In this document: one piece after another, positions 27,201 to 34,860 of the stretch | Position numbering within the stretch: the first letter of the stretch is position 1 | How the letters are laid out: each line of letters begins with the position of its first letter | Assembly (NCBI GenBank): GCA_034932485.1 | Contig: JAYFOQ010000024.1 | Span: 19,155 to 83,154, forward strand | Direction: 5' to 3' | Length of the DNA: 64,000 bases | Origin: Gordonibacter sp034932485 | Lineage (GTDB): Bacteria; Actinomycetota; Coriobacteriia; Coriobacteriales; Eggerthellaceae | Translations under genes and position numbers: made by a program | The notes under the pieces: generated by a model | The model's database searches: none | The model's input: only the letters and a program-made list of their open reading frames with translations | Told to the model about the DNA's origin: nothing

Positions 27201-27341
27201 TACGGTATCGTTGCCAGATGCTTCACTGTATGTCTGGTCGGCAAGCGCGGCGGGTGTGGAAACACCGAACGCGGCGACCGTTGCACCCGTGATGGCTGCC
27301 GTCTTGACGAATGTGCGCCTAGACAGGGTCAGTTTATCCAT
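24285..27341 (-). CDS. Tat-exported molybdopterin oxidoreductase catalytic subunit (DMSO reductase family)
   Basis: 1018 residues. A twin-arginine signal (SRRTFVKTAA and a hydrophobic stretch to about residue 34) sends the folded enzyme across the membrane. Cys53, Cys56, Cys61 and Cys88 (within CCRGCGKMECG and GNCCTKS) bind a 4Fe-4S cluster; bis-MGD domains follow. The CRGCGKMECGV start and overall length recall the Eggerthella group that includes catechol dehydroxylases, but they do not define the substrate, and a DMSO/thiosulfate-like acceptor is equally possible. AAGGAGGAG precedes the start at 27341. The operon lies divergent to a LuxR membrane regulator, a common layout for substrate-induced reductases in this group. 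Confidence 0.87.
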   Translation of the reverse strand: MDKLTLSRRTFVKTAAITGATVAAFGVSTPAALADQTYSEASGNDTVAVKTCCRGCGKMECGVKVIVQNGRAIRVEGDEGAFQSMGNCCTKSQSSIQAAYHPDRLHYPMKRTNPKGEEPGWVRISWEEALDTVATNLLDIKSKYGGEAIACQVGTSRIWCMHSESILKNMLETPNNIEAWQICKGPRHFATTMVSQFAMSWMETICRPKVYVQWAGASELSNYDDSCRVTVDTASRADIHISVDPRMANMGKEADYWQHLRPGTDGALALAWTNVIIEKKLYDELYTKKWTNAPFLVCEDMEATGFPTVRTDGSYWDVKTHLLKESDIKDGGSPYKFLVYDNNWEKLAAAGITHEYGAFTWFNADQEGVIDETGGFWEGENYDSEKARAGREAEQDHLLPGQTQGWVPDLQPFDPGIDPALEGEFEITLKDGKKVKVKPVWEHYKARAAEYNLENAEKITGIPASEIEAAATAYGTRIDPSTGYGNGGIQYMLAQEHACNAIQNSRALDNLVGITGNMDTPGGNRGPTIVPIDGDLQGFSAWAPGASTPPAEVNQKQLGIQKFPLISWWQYWCDAASAWDTMLSGEPYPVRALWNESGNFMSHTNTTVAWDALCSLDFFVDLNLWHTPQNDTADVILPVAHWIELNSPRASQGSAGAMGATVKCVEPPAEAMYDPEIVMAFAKRMNWQWTNEKGNEWPSIDWQLDDSIKLLTDDELTYTTWKVESGKPSLERHGVPMAEVKPKYKTWNDYVADFQKHGWWQAKDVEPRNWGTYRRYQTGAMRARDRVWARLDYTAGKGIGDWKPGWFTPTMKQEIWSTVMESHHPEEKMWWLPSWKEPPHGPVADPERAKEYPLTATTGRRIPVYFHSEHRQLPWCRELWPVPRVEINPKTAAEYGIQQGDWVWIETEWGKIRQVADLYYGVDDTVVNLEHTWWYPEVKDAGHGFQYSAVNQLIDHHAQDPHSGSSNLRAYQVKIYKATPENSPFNNPVPCDSTGTPIIHTSDDPRLKEWLPTYEGRK

Positions 27342-27557
27342 ATTTCTCCTCCTTCTCGGTACTCGTCTCTTCTCGTCTCGCTCGAGTCTTAAGGCTTTGC
27401 GCCTTGGTGGCTCGGCTCGGGTATAACCTTACGGAGTGTGAAGGGTGTCGAGCATCGTGCAAAGCTTGAGAGAGGAAGTAGGCTCGCATCATAAATACTT
27501 ATGATTTTGCCCTCATGAGAAATAGGGAACCTTCATTGAACTGGTAATACTTTCTGC

Positions 27558-27586
27558 TTGACACTATATTATTCTCAAACTAGGAT
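27558..27586 (+). promoter_or_regulatory. Sigma-70-type promoter of the LuxR membrane regulator
   Basis: TTGACA at 27558-27563 and TAGGAT at 27581-27586 are separated by 17 bases and point to the regulator at 27694. They lie in the 352-base region between it and the divergent molybdoenzyme operon, which otherwise holds only short repeats. Confidence 0.6.
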
Positions 27587-27591
27587 TAATG

Positions 27592-27603
27592 TTCCACGTG
27601 GAA
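27592..27603. promoter_or_regulatory. 12-bp palindrome in the dms/regulator divergent region
   Basis: TTCCACGTGGAA is a perfect palindrome next to the expected transcription start of the regulator gene. It is a candidate operator. A related CCACGTG occurs at about 43085, upstream of another regulator of the same family. Confidence 0.45.
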
Positions 27604-27693
27604 GACGCAGTTTGCTTCTCTATAATCTTCTCCAGCCCGATGGGGATCGGGTGGAAACGTGGTTAGCCACGGAGTGCTACGGGGTGGAGGGGT

Positions 27694-29172
27694 ATGGGAC
27701 AACTTCGCACAACATTGAACGGCACGTGGGATAAAAATGTTTCACTGAAACGTACGGCGGGTTTCGCGCTCGATTGGGTGTGGATACTTATGGTGTTCTA
27801 TAGCATCGTGCCTTACGTGCGTTCCGCCGACATTCGCGGCTCTCTCTATACCAGTTTGCTCGTGTCGCTGTGCGCCACGGTGGTCACCATGCTGTTTGTC
27901 GCTATTATTGTGCGTCGTGACGAGCGTTTTGGTTCGAATCGCTATGTTGTCGTTGGCGCTGCGGTTATGATGACGCTTGGTAGTGTGCTAACTATGTTCT
28001 CAGACATGAGCACTACGACCGGTATGCTCATGCTGGGCATTAGCAGCATTATGACGGGTACGGGGTCGGCTGTGCTGTTTCTTGCATGGGCTGAGCTGTT
28101 TTCGAGTATTGGTGGTCGCTTGGCGCTTGTTGAGCTTTCGGCTGGGGTGTGCGCCGGGTTTGCAGCAGGCTTTGTGTTAATTACCGTACCATCATTTGTG
28201 GCCGATCTTGTTATTGTCTGTTTGCCGCTAGCTTCGGTGGCGGTATTTTGTCGCTTGGGCCAGCCTGATGCAGAGACGTCATCAGAGCCGAAGCAAATGC
28301 TGTCACGCCAGACAGTTGGTCTGTTTGTGAAGGCATTGTTTGGTGCTATTTTGCTGGGGGTGATTGAAGGTTTTTTCGACGTACTCTCAGGTTACCGAAC
28401 CTACCAAGTGCAGGATATTTACGGTACATACTTATTTGTGGCTGGCTTCCTAGCAGCGTTGGGTGTGTGTATTGTTGCGGTATTTTTTCATCGTGATGGC
28501 ATATTTCATACTTATCGTTTTGCGCTCTTGCTGTTGTGTCTGGGATGTTTGTTTACGCCGTTTATGAGGGATAATAATACCTATTCGACTGCGCTTGTAT
28601 TTGCGGGATATAACTGTTTTGTTGTGGCGTTGGCTGTGGTGTGCATCGATGTGTCGCGTAGTTTTAAGGTGGGTCCTGCACGCACTATAGGATTAGGCTT
28701 CTTTGCTTTGTATGGAGGTGAGGCTGTTGGCTCGATGTGCGCACACGCGCTCGAATCCGTAGGCGTGTCGGGATATGACTTGGCGGCCATTACCCTTATT
28801 GCGGTAGCGCTACTCTTTGTGTCGCACCTGTTCCTGTTTACCGAGATGGACCTAGTGAAGCTGGGATTGGGCGAGATTAACCGCATGGTTCCCGCTTTGA
28901 CTGATGTCGTGGTGACCGATGTGACGGCTGAGGTGGTTGATCCTTGTGCGGTAGTTGTTGAGCGCTACGGGCTCTCGCCGCGCGAAAGCGATGTGCTGCC
29001 ACTGCTGTTGCAAGGGCGCACCATCTCACGTATCCAGGAGACACTGTTTATATCGGCAGGTACCGTGAGCACGCATATTAGACACATCTATCAGAAGACG
29101 GGCGTGGAGAACCGCCAAGGGCTTATCGATTTAGTCGAAGATCTTCTCGATGTGGTGGAGAAGGCTGACTGA
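27694..29172 (+). CDS. LuxR-type regulator with N-terminal multi-helix membrane domain
   Basis: 492 residues. Residues 1 to about 400 form some twelve hydrophobic segments resembling a transporter fold; residues about 425-485 are a LuxR/GerE helix-turn-helix (YGLSPRESDVLPLLLQGRT, then IRHIYQKTGVENRQGLIDLV). Such proteins are common in Eggerthellaceae next to reductase genes and are thought to sense substrates at the membrane. GGAGGGG precedes ATG 27694. It is divergent from the molybdoenzyme operon, so it is the likely regulator of that operon. The ligand is unknown. Confidence 0.85.
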   Translation: MGQLRTTLNGTWDKNVSLKRTAGFALDWVWILMVFYSIVPYVRSADIRGSLYTSLLVSLCATVVTMLFVAIIVRRDERFGSNRYVVVGAAVMMTLGSVLTMFSDMSTTTGMLMLGISSIMTGTGSAVLFLAWAELFSSIGGRLALVELSAGVCAGFAAGFVLITVPSFVADLVIVCLPLASVAVFCRLGQPDAETSSEPKQMLSRQTVGLFVKALFGAILLGVIEGFFDVLSGYRTYQVQDIYGTYLFVAGFLAALGVCIVAVFFHRDGIFHTYRFALLLLCLGCLFTPFMRDNNTYSTALVFAGYNCFVVALAVVCIDVSRSFKVGPARTIGLGFFALYGGEAVGSMCAHALESVGVSGYDLAAITLIAVALLFVSHLFLFTEMDLVKLGLGEINRMVPALTDVVVTDVTAEVVDPCAVVVERYGLSPRESDVLPLLLQGRTISRIQETLFISAGTVSTHIRHIYQKTGVENRQGLIDLVEDLLDVVEKAD

Positions 29173-29179
29173 GGCTACT

Positions 29180-29722
29180 ATGGAAACGACGCATCTTCAA
29201 GAATACGTAAGCGTGGCTGATTGTGGAAGTTTCACTGCTGCGGCGCGCGACCTGCACTTGACGCAATCGGCATTGAGTAAGCACATTGCGGCGCTTGAGC
29301 GCGAGTTTGATGCAGAGCTGTTTGTGCGCGATCGCTCAGGCATTCGCCTAACGGAAGCGGGCAAGACGCTCTACGTGCAGGCCGTGCGGATTGTGAGGAC
29401 GCTGGGTAAGACGCGCGCGCTTGTGCGTGCCGCGCAGGACGGCATGGCGCGGCAGTCGGACATGATGGTGTCGGGCGATGTGCTCATGCGTGATACTGCG
29501 TTGCGTTGCAAGTGCCGCTTGGTGGCGACGCGCTGCGGTCTTGACGAGCAGGAAGTGGGTGCGCTTGCCCTTTATCTGGAGGAACGCGGCTTCGAGGCCA
29601 TCCAAGCCGAACTGGGCGTCACGCGCGACAATCTGGCTGAGACGCTTGGTCGGGTGTATCGCAAACTCGGAGTGGGTGATAAGCAGGCGGCACTTGACTT
29701 CGTCCATTCCGTTTCGGAATGA
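29180..29722 (+). CDS. Small regulator: LysR-type HTH followed by LuxR-like HTH
   Basis: 180 residues from ATG 29180, with GAGG just upstream and a start 7 bases after the LuxR membrane regulator ends. Residues 1-60 are a LysR-type winged helix (EYVSVADCGSFTAAARDLHL, TQSALSKHIAALE, RLTEAGKTLY). Instead of the usual 200-residue LysR sensor domain there is a short linker, then residues about 118-180 that resemble a LuxR/GerE domain (CGLDEQEVGALALYLEERG, LGRVYRKLGVGDKQAALDFV). A protein with two DNA-binding domains and no sensor is unusual. It probably works with its membrane-bound neighbour. The LuxR assignment is by eye and less certain than the LysR part. Confidence 0.7.
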   Translation: METTHLQEYVSVADCGSFTAAARDLHLTQSALSKHIAALEREFDAELFVRDRSGIRLTEAGKTLYVQAVRIVRTLGKTRALVRAAQDGMARQSDMMVSGDVLMRDTALRCKCRLVATRCGLDEQEVGALALYLEERGFEAIQAELGVTRDNLAETLGRVYRKLGVGDKQAALDFVHSVSE

Positions 29723-29840
29723 TGGTAGACCCATGCGGGTAGGTTGGGCATACTAGTAATTCGTTGACAGCACTTTTTTATGGAGCCGGGGGGCTTCGGA
29801 GCAGAGGGCTTCATCCGAGTTAAAGGGATGGAGGCCGAAC

Positions 29841-31616
29841 ATGAGTGCTTGTTCTGTCGAAACAATCGAACAATTAACGCAAGCCCTGCTTGAGCGGGAC
29901 GGTGACGTGCGGCTGTGTGTCGAGCGCGCTGTGCGCGACGATGTCGCGCCTGCGCTTTTGGCTAAGGCGAACCAACTGGCCGCAGCGGGAGAGCCCGTGG
30001 CGGTAGTCTGCGCGGACGTTGTGGCTCAGCAGCGTTTCTGCGCGCAGCTTCCCGCTTATCCCGCGCTCGATGTTGCGTGTGTGGTGACGATGCGGGACTT
30101 CGCCTTGGACTTCATGCGTGACGAGCGGGTGAGTGCGCTTCTTGAGCGTGATGCGCGCGTGCTCGACGAGAACGAACACGACGTGCTACTCGAAGACATG
30201 AAGGTGAGCGGCATTAAGCCGCGCCGTTTGCGCGAGATGCTCAAATTCTTCTACAAGAGCATGAGCGAGTACGCAAACGAAGAGCCGCGGTGGCTGGTGA
30301 ACACCGAAGAGCAGACCGTCTGGGCCATTCTTACGGAGAATCTGGAAGCGCGTCGCGCGTGGCTGCCTCACGAGTTGTCTGCCGCTGCGTATCGCGGACT
30401 GGTGGACGCTAATATTGAACACGTGCCGCTCTCGATTGTTGTTGACGACTTCGGTACGCTGAGCCGAGCGAGCCAGCGGTTGCTCACGTACGCGGCGACC
30501 GGTACGTTGGTCGTAGCGGGTTCTGCTTGCGCGACGGCGAACACCGAAGAGCCGTATCCCTGCCCGGATGGGTTTGCGGCGTTGGTCGATTCGTTTGAGA
30601 CGGTGACGCTGGCAAGCGGTCATGTAGCAGCGCAGGCGAGCTTCGAAGGCTACGCCGACCCGGGTGAGGAATTCGCTTTCACGGCTGACGCGGTGGCCCA
30701 GCGCCTCTCCGACGGCGTTGCTGCGAGCGATGTGCTGGTGGCCGTGCCTAACAAGACGTGGGCGGTGCAGCTTGCCTGCGCACTTGGGCAGCGCGGCGTG
30801 CGTACGCACGTGTGCGTTGGCGAAGCGAAGGTGAAGGGCGATCCACGCGACGGTGCGCGCAACGGCCAGCTGAAGCTGGCGGCGTTTTTGCGGCTGGTGA
30901 TCGACCCGGAGGACTTCACGGCGCTGCGCTCGTGGGTGGGGCTGGGCGATTGGCTGCTGCGCTCGGACGCGTTTTTGGAGCTTATGGCGTTTGCTCGCGA
31001 GAATGATTTGAGCGCACGCGAGGCCATGCGCCAGTTGCGCACGATGGCCGATGCCGAGCGTCCCTCCAAGATATTCGGCAAGTTCGATGCTCCGCTCGAC
31101 GAGCTGGACGAGCTACGCGCGGCCTGCGCGTGCATCGGGTGCGCCTCGGCGGTTGCACTGTTCGCGCAGCACGGCATGCCGCTTAATGAAGCGCAGGTGG
31201 CGTTGCTGGGCGACGACCCGGAGCACGCCGATCTCGCGCGCTTGGCGCGCGAGGCGTTTGTCCGCCCCGCCGCTGCGGTGCCGGCCGATGCGGTGACCAT
31301 TGCCTCCTTTGAACAGTGCCACGGGCGTTTTGTGCGAACAGTGTTCGTGACGGGCCTGGTCAGCGGCTTTTTGCCCAAGATCGACGCCGTGGAAGACAAG
31401 TACACCATCGATCACCGCCGCACGGCGCTTGCCCGTGACCGAGTCCTGTTCGACGACGTGGTGTCTGCGGCCAGCGACGAGGTCGTCTGCTCGTACTTCA
31501 CTCACGACCGCTTAGAAAACATCGGCCTGCTGGACATGCAAGCCGCCCGCGTCTACGTAAAAGGCGATACCCGCTATGCGGCCATTCAGCCCTCTGAGTT
31601 CATCCCCTCGGTTTAG
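29841..31616 (+). CDS. Degenerate UvrD/Rep-like protein lacking Walker A
   Basis: 591 residues. Traces of superfamily 1 helicases are visible: a motif II-like VVDDFGTLSRASQRLL at 200-215, and a motif V/VI-like region from residue 485 (VTIASFEQCHGRFVRTVFVT, then RRTALARDRVLFDDVV). No GxGKT Walker A is found in the N-terminal part, where only PVAVVCADVVAQQRFCAQL occurs, so ATP hydrolysis is doubtful. GGAGG precedes ATG 29841. It is the first gene of an operon for redox proteins and a TorD chaperone, a strange place for a helicase relative. The role is unknown; a binding or scaffold function is a guess. GC content is higher than in the region before. Confidence 0.6.
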   Translation: MSACSVETIEQLTQALLERDGDVRLCVERAVRDDVAPALLAKANQLAAAGEPVAVVCADVVAQQRFCAQLPAYPALDVACVVTMRDFALDFMRDERVSALLERDARVLDENEHDVLLEDMKVSGIKPRRLREMLKFFYKSMSEYANEEPRWLVNTEEQTVWAILTENLEARRAWLPHELSAAAYRGLVDANIEHVPLSIVVDDFGTLSRASQRLLTYAATGTLVVAGSACATANTEEPYPCPDGFAALVDSFETVTLASGHVAAQASFEGYADPGEEFAFTADAVAQRLSDGVAASDVLVAVPNKTWAVQLACALGQRGVRTHVCVGEAKVKGDPRDGARNGQLKLAAFLRLVIDPEDFTALRSWVGLGDWLLRSDAFLELMAFARENDLSAREAMRQLRTMADAERPSKIFGKFDAPLDELDELRAACACIGCASAVALFAQHGMPLNEAQVALLGDDPEHADLARLAREAFVRPAAAVPADAVTIASFEQCHGRFVRTVFVTGLVSGFLPKIDAVEDKYTIDHRRTALARDRVLFDDVVSAASDEVVCSYFTHDRLENIGLLDMQAARVYVKGDTRYAAIQPSEFIPSV

Positions 31617-31633
31617 TGAAAGGACCAACCATT

Positions 31634-32395
31634 ATGAGCGATATCGACGTGTTCACCATTGAAGACGACTTCGACCCCTTGGCCGACCTAGACTTAGACG
31701 TGGAGGAGGAGACGCCGGATAGCGATTACCGGGTGCCTATTCCCGATGCGGAGTTGAGCCGCGTGCCTGATCAGATGCCGCTTTCTGCCGAAGAGCGTAT
31801 TGCCAAGCTGATTGCGGGCATGCCTGGGCAGAAGTTCCGCCTGCTGTGCGCTGTTGAGGAGTGTGCCCAGCCCCGCACTATGGACGAGGTTGTTACGGCG
31901 CTCGACGCAGCGTACCCCGACACGCTCAGCGTGTACGGACCGGCCCAGATCGTGCAGCTGCTTGAACGTGCTGGGGCTCTTGAGCGCATCGAGGTGGAAG
32001 AACCCGAGTCGCCAGCTGCCGAGGTCGAACCTACGGAGACTTTCCTCTCTGTCGTGCCCGTTGCGCCTTGCCGCTATGCCGCGACGCAGGAGGGTCTTGC
32101 TGCCGTGGCGCTGCATCGGGGCGACGATGTGGTCGCGAACCTTATCGGTGAGGACGTGCGCTACCGGCCACTCTATCGCCGCATTCTGGAATTATGCGCC
32201 CGGGAGGACGGCTGTCCCACTAAGGAACTCGACGCCGAGATCGACCCCGACCCACTGTGTTTCGAGCCGCGCCGCTTCTGCAGCTACTTCGTCAACAGAT
32301 TGGAGCAGATAGGCGCAGTGGAGTGGAAGGCAGTTTGGACGACGACGGATTTCGGACGCAAGGCGCTGGCCTCGCGTGAACTCATCGAAGGATAA
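31634..32395 (+). CDS. Unidentified acidic protein
   Basis: 253 residues from ATG 31634 (AAAGGA upstream). The first 40 residues are very acidic (DDFDPLADLDLDVEEE); two later regions, about 65-115 and 175-245, look like winged-helix folds (for example LYRRILELCAREDGCPTKEL and CSYFVNRLEQIGAVEWK). No known family is recognised. It follows the UvrD-like gene by 17 bases and precedes the TorD gene by 11, so the three are probably co-translated. It may be the partner of the UvrD-like protein. Confidence 0.6.
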   Translation: MSDIDVFTIEDDFDPLADLDLDVEEETPDSDYRVPIPDAELSRVPDQMPLSAEERIAKLIAGMPGQKFRLLCAVEECAQPRTMDEVVTALDAAYPDTLSVYGPAQIVQLLERAGALERIEVEEPESPAAEVEPTETFLSVVPVAPCRYAATQEGLAAVALHRGDDVVANLIGEDVRYRPLYRRILELCAREDGCPTKELDAEIDPDPLCFEPRRFCSYFVNRLEQIGAVEWKAVWTTTDFGRKALASRELIEG

Positions 32396-32406
32396 GGAGC
32401 ACCATC

Positions 32407-33123
32407 ATGACCCAGACACCTGAAATCGATTTCGCCGACGTGCTGCGCGGCCGCCTGTCCACCTACCAGTTTCTCTCGCGCCTGTTCCGTGTTGAGGTCG
32501 ACCAGGAACTCTACGACACGCTCGTGTCCATGCGCTTCCCGGCCAATACCGGCAACGAGCAGGTGGATGAAGGATACCGCATGATCTGCGGCTATCTAAG
32601 TCGCGCCGATGCTGCCGTGCTCACCGAGCTGGCTATAGACTACGTACGCGCCTTTATTGGTTCGGGCAACGATGGATTCTCGGCCGCCTACCCCTACGAG
32701 TCGGTGTACACGAGTCCTAAGCGCCTCATGATGCAAGATGCACGCGACGAGGTGCTGGTGCTCTATCATGCTGTTGGCTTGGACAAACAGGAAAGTTGGA
32801 AAGAAGGCGAGGATCACATCGCTCTCGAGCTCGAATTCGAGCAGATCCTCACCGAGCGCGCGTTGGCCGCTTATGAGATGGGAGATGAGGAAGGCTGTCT
32901 GCAATTGCTGCTGACGCAGCGCAACTTCCTTGAAGATCATCTGGTGTCATGGTATCCCATGATGGCCAAAGATCTGGAGAAGTTTCCCCAGACCGATTTC
33001 TACCGAGGACTTGGCAAGCTGACGAGCGGCTACTTGCAGAACGACTTGGAATTCCTGAACGAGGTGTTGGGCGACGATGATGCGGAGCTTGTCGAAAGTT
33101 CGGTCGAAAGGGCGATGGCGTAA
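32407..33123 (+). CDS. TorD/DmsD-family molybdoenzyme chaperone
   Basis: 238 residues, all-helical, of the TorD family that binds Tat signals and helps insert the molybdenum cofactor before export. Typical are LSRLFRVEVDQELYDTL near residue 20, a YPYESVYTSPKRLMMQD segment near residue 95, and FLEDHLVSWYPMMAKDL near residue 180. It overlaps the next gene by one base (TAATG). The nearest molybdoenzyme with a Tat signal is the DmsA-like protein 5 kb upstream, a plausible client. Confidence 0.83.
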   Translation: MTQTPEIDFADVLRGRLSTYQFLSRLFRVEVDQELYDTLVSMRFPANTGNEQVDEGYRMICGYLSRADAAVLTELAIDYVRAFIGSGNDGFSAAYPYESVYTSPKRLMMQDARDEVLVLYHAVGLDKQESWKEGEDHIALELEFEQILTERALAAYEMGDEEGCLQLLLTQRNFLEDHLVSWYPMMAKDLEKFPQTDFYRGLGKLTSGYLQNDLEFLNEVLGDDDAELVESSVERAMA

Positions 33124-33788
33124 TGGTGCGGAGTATCGAGCAGGAAGGCGGGCAAGGCGTGGGGCGTGATGCGGCGAAGGCGGCTTCCGGCATGACGCGC
33201 CGCACGTTCGCATTCGGTGCCGTGGGTGCCGCGGCCGTTCTCGGGCTGGGCGGGGTGAAGTATCTGCCTAGTCAGTCACTCTGCCGTCCGCCGGGAGGTC
33301 AGGATGAAGCGTACCTGGTGGGCGCGTGCCTACACTGCGATAAATGTCGCGAGGTGTGTCCGAAAAACGCCATCGCGCCGGCCTATCTTGAGCAGGGTAT
33401 CTTGAACGCACGCACGCCCCGTCTGAACTTCAAGCGTGGCTGGTGCGACTTCTGTGAAAACGAGCCGGGCGGCCCGCGCTGCATCGCCGTGTGTCCGACC
33501 CATGCGCTGGCTTCTGCCGATCCTGCTAAGGCCACCCTCGGCAAAGCCGAGCTCAATGTGAACTGGTGTCTGGCTGCGAAGGGCATGGGCTGCCACGAGT
33601 GCGTGGATGTATGCAATTATGAGGCGTTGGAGCTGGGTGCAGACACCGTGCCGGTGGTGGACTGGGACGCCTGCAACGGCTGCGGTGCCTGCGAATTTGC
33701 CTGCATCTCGTTGTCGGCAGGCTCCATCACCGCGGGTGCCACCGATCGCGCCATCGTCGTCAAGCCGTTTGAGGAAGCGAGGTACTAA
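33123..33788 (+). CDS. NapG-like Tat-exported ferredoxin
   Basis: 221 residues. A twin-arginine signal (MTRRTFAFGAVGAAAVLGLG, residues about 24-45) precedes four 4Fe-4S motifs: CLHCDKCREVCP, a CDFCENE...CIAVCP pair, CHECVDVC and CNGCGACEFAC. This is the NapG/MauM type of periplasm-facing ferredoxin, which forms a quinol-oxidising unit with NapH. Length and order match NapG. The ATG shares one base with the torD stop. napH-like follows after 5 bases. Confidence 0.85.
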   Translation: MVRSIEQEGGQGVGRDAAKAASGMTRRTFAFGAVGAAAVLGLGGVKYLPSQSLCRPPGGQDEAYLVGACLHCDKCREVCPKNAIAPAYLEQGILNARTPRLNFKRGWCDFCENEPGGPRCIAVCPTHALASADPAKATLGKAELNVNWCLAAKGMGCHECVDVCNYEALELGADTVPVVDWDACNGCGACEFACISLSAGSITAGATDRAIVVKPFEEARY

Positions 33789-33793
33789 GAGCC

Positions 33794-34855
33794 ATGAATA
33801 AGACGAAAACGTATCGCGTCCGCTTCCTTATCATGCTGGCCGTGCTGGCGGTGGTGGCGGTAGGTTACTTCATCCTCGGCGGCATCGGCAACCTGTGCGG
33901 CATAGGCTTCGGCGAGATCACGCTGCTGTGCCCGCTGGGCGCGCTGCTGGCCATGATCGCCGAGCGTACCGCCATCCCGATGGCGGTGATCAGCGTGGTG
34001 GCCGTGCTGATCATTTGTATCGTGCTGGGCAAGATATTCTGTGCATGGGTGTGCCCCGTGCACTTCATGGCGCGTTTCTCACGCAAGGGAAAGAAGGCGC
34101 GTGGCAGGGCGAAGGGCGCCGCCCCGACACCCGCGCCCGAGGCGACGGACGGCGAAAGGGCGGCAGCGCTCGCTATTGAGGAACATGAAGCGGTGGCCAC
34201 CCCCGATCAGGTTGTTGAGAAGAAGCATGGCGGCTGCGCCACCTGCAAGACGCCGTGCGGCAAGTCCAAGGGCATGAAGATTGACAGTCGTCACGGCATT
34301 CTGGCTGCGGCGTTAGGGTCGACACTTGTGTTCGGCTTCCCGGTGTTCTGCCTCGTGTGTCCGGTCGGCCTGACGTTTGCGACGGTGCTGCTGGTCATGC
34401 GCCTGTTCGCGTTCGGCGATACCACGTGGACCATCATCGCGTTTCCCGCCATCATCGCGCTGGAGATTCTGCTGCTGCCCAAGTGGTGCCAGCGCTTCTG
34501 CCCACTGGGTGCGCTGCTCTCGCTGTTCAGCGGCTTGAACCGCACGTTTCGCCCGCAGGTTGATTCTGCCAAGTGCCTACGCGAGTCCAGGGGTGCCGCG
34601 TGCAACCTCTGTGAGAAGGCGTGCCCGGAGGGCATCAATCTGCACGATATTGCCGCTGGTGAGACTACGCTCAACGACTGCAGTAAGTGTCGAGCCTGCG
34701 CCGATGCGTGCCCTGAGGGCGCTATCACGTTTCCGCTGTTACCGAAGAAGACGCGCGCGGGCAGTGTCATCGTGGGCGACCGAGATGCGTGTGCAGGTGC
34801 TGCCGTTGGGGCCATGGCGGCCGACGAGCTGGCCGACGTCGCGGAAAGAGGGTAA
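33794..34855 (+). CDS. NapH-like membrane ferredoxin
   Basis: 353 residues. Four or more membrane helices, with CAWVCP after the second and CLVCPVG and CPLGALLSLFSG later, are typical of NapH/CcoG-like proteins. Two C-terminal 4Fe-4S motifs follow (CNLCEKACPEG and CSKCRACADACPEG). An insertion of about 70 residues near residue 95-165, rich in Ala/Lys/Glu and ending with a Cys pair (CATCKTPCG), is longer than in ordinary NapH. It should oxidise menaquinol and pass electrons to the NapG-like protein. Confidence 0.82.
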   Translation: MNKTKTYRVRFLIMLAVLAVVAVGYFILGGIGNLCGIGFGEITLLCPLGALLAMIAERTAIPMAVISVVAVLIICIVLGKIFCAWVCPVHFMARFSRKGKKARGRAKGAAPTPAPEATDGERAAALAIEEHEAVATPDQVVEKKHGGCATCKTPCGKSKGMKIDSRHGILAAALGSTLVFGFPVFCLVCPVGLTFATVLLVMRLFAFGDTTWTIIAFPAIIALEILLLPKWCQRFCPLGALLSLFSGLNRTFRPQVDSAKCLRESRGAACNLCEKACPEGINLHDIAAGETTLNDCSKCRACADACPEGAITFPLLPKKTRAGSVIVGDRDACAGAAVGAMAADELADVAERG

Positions 34856-34860
34856 GGAAC

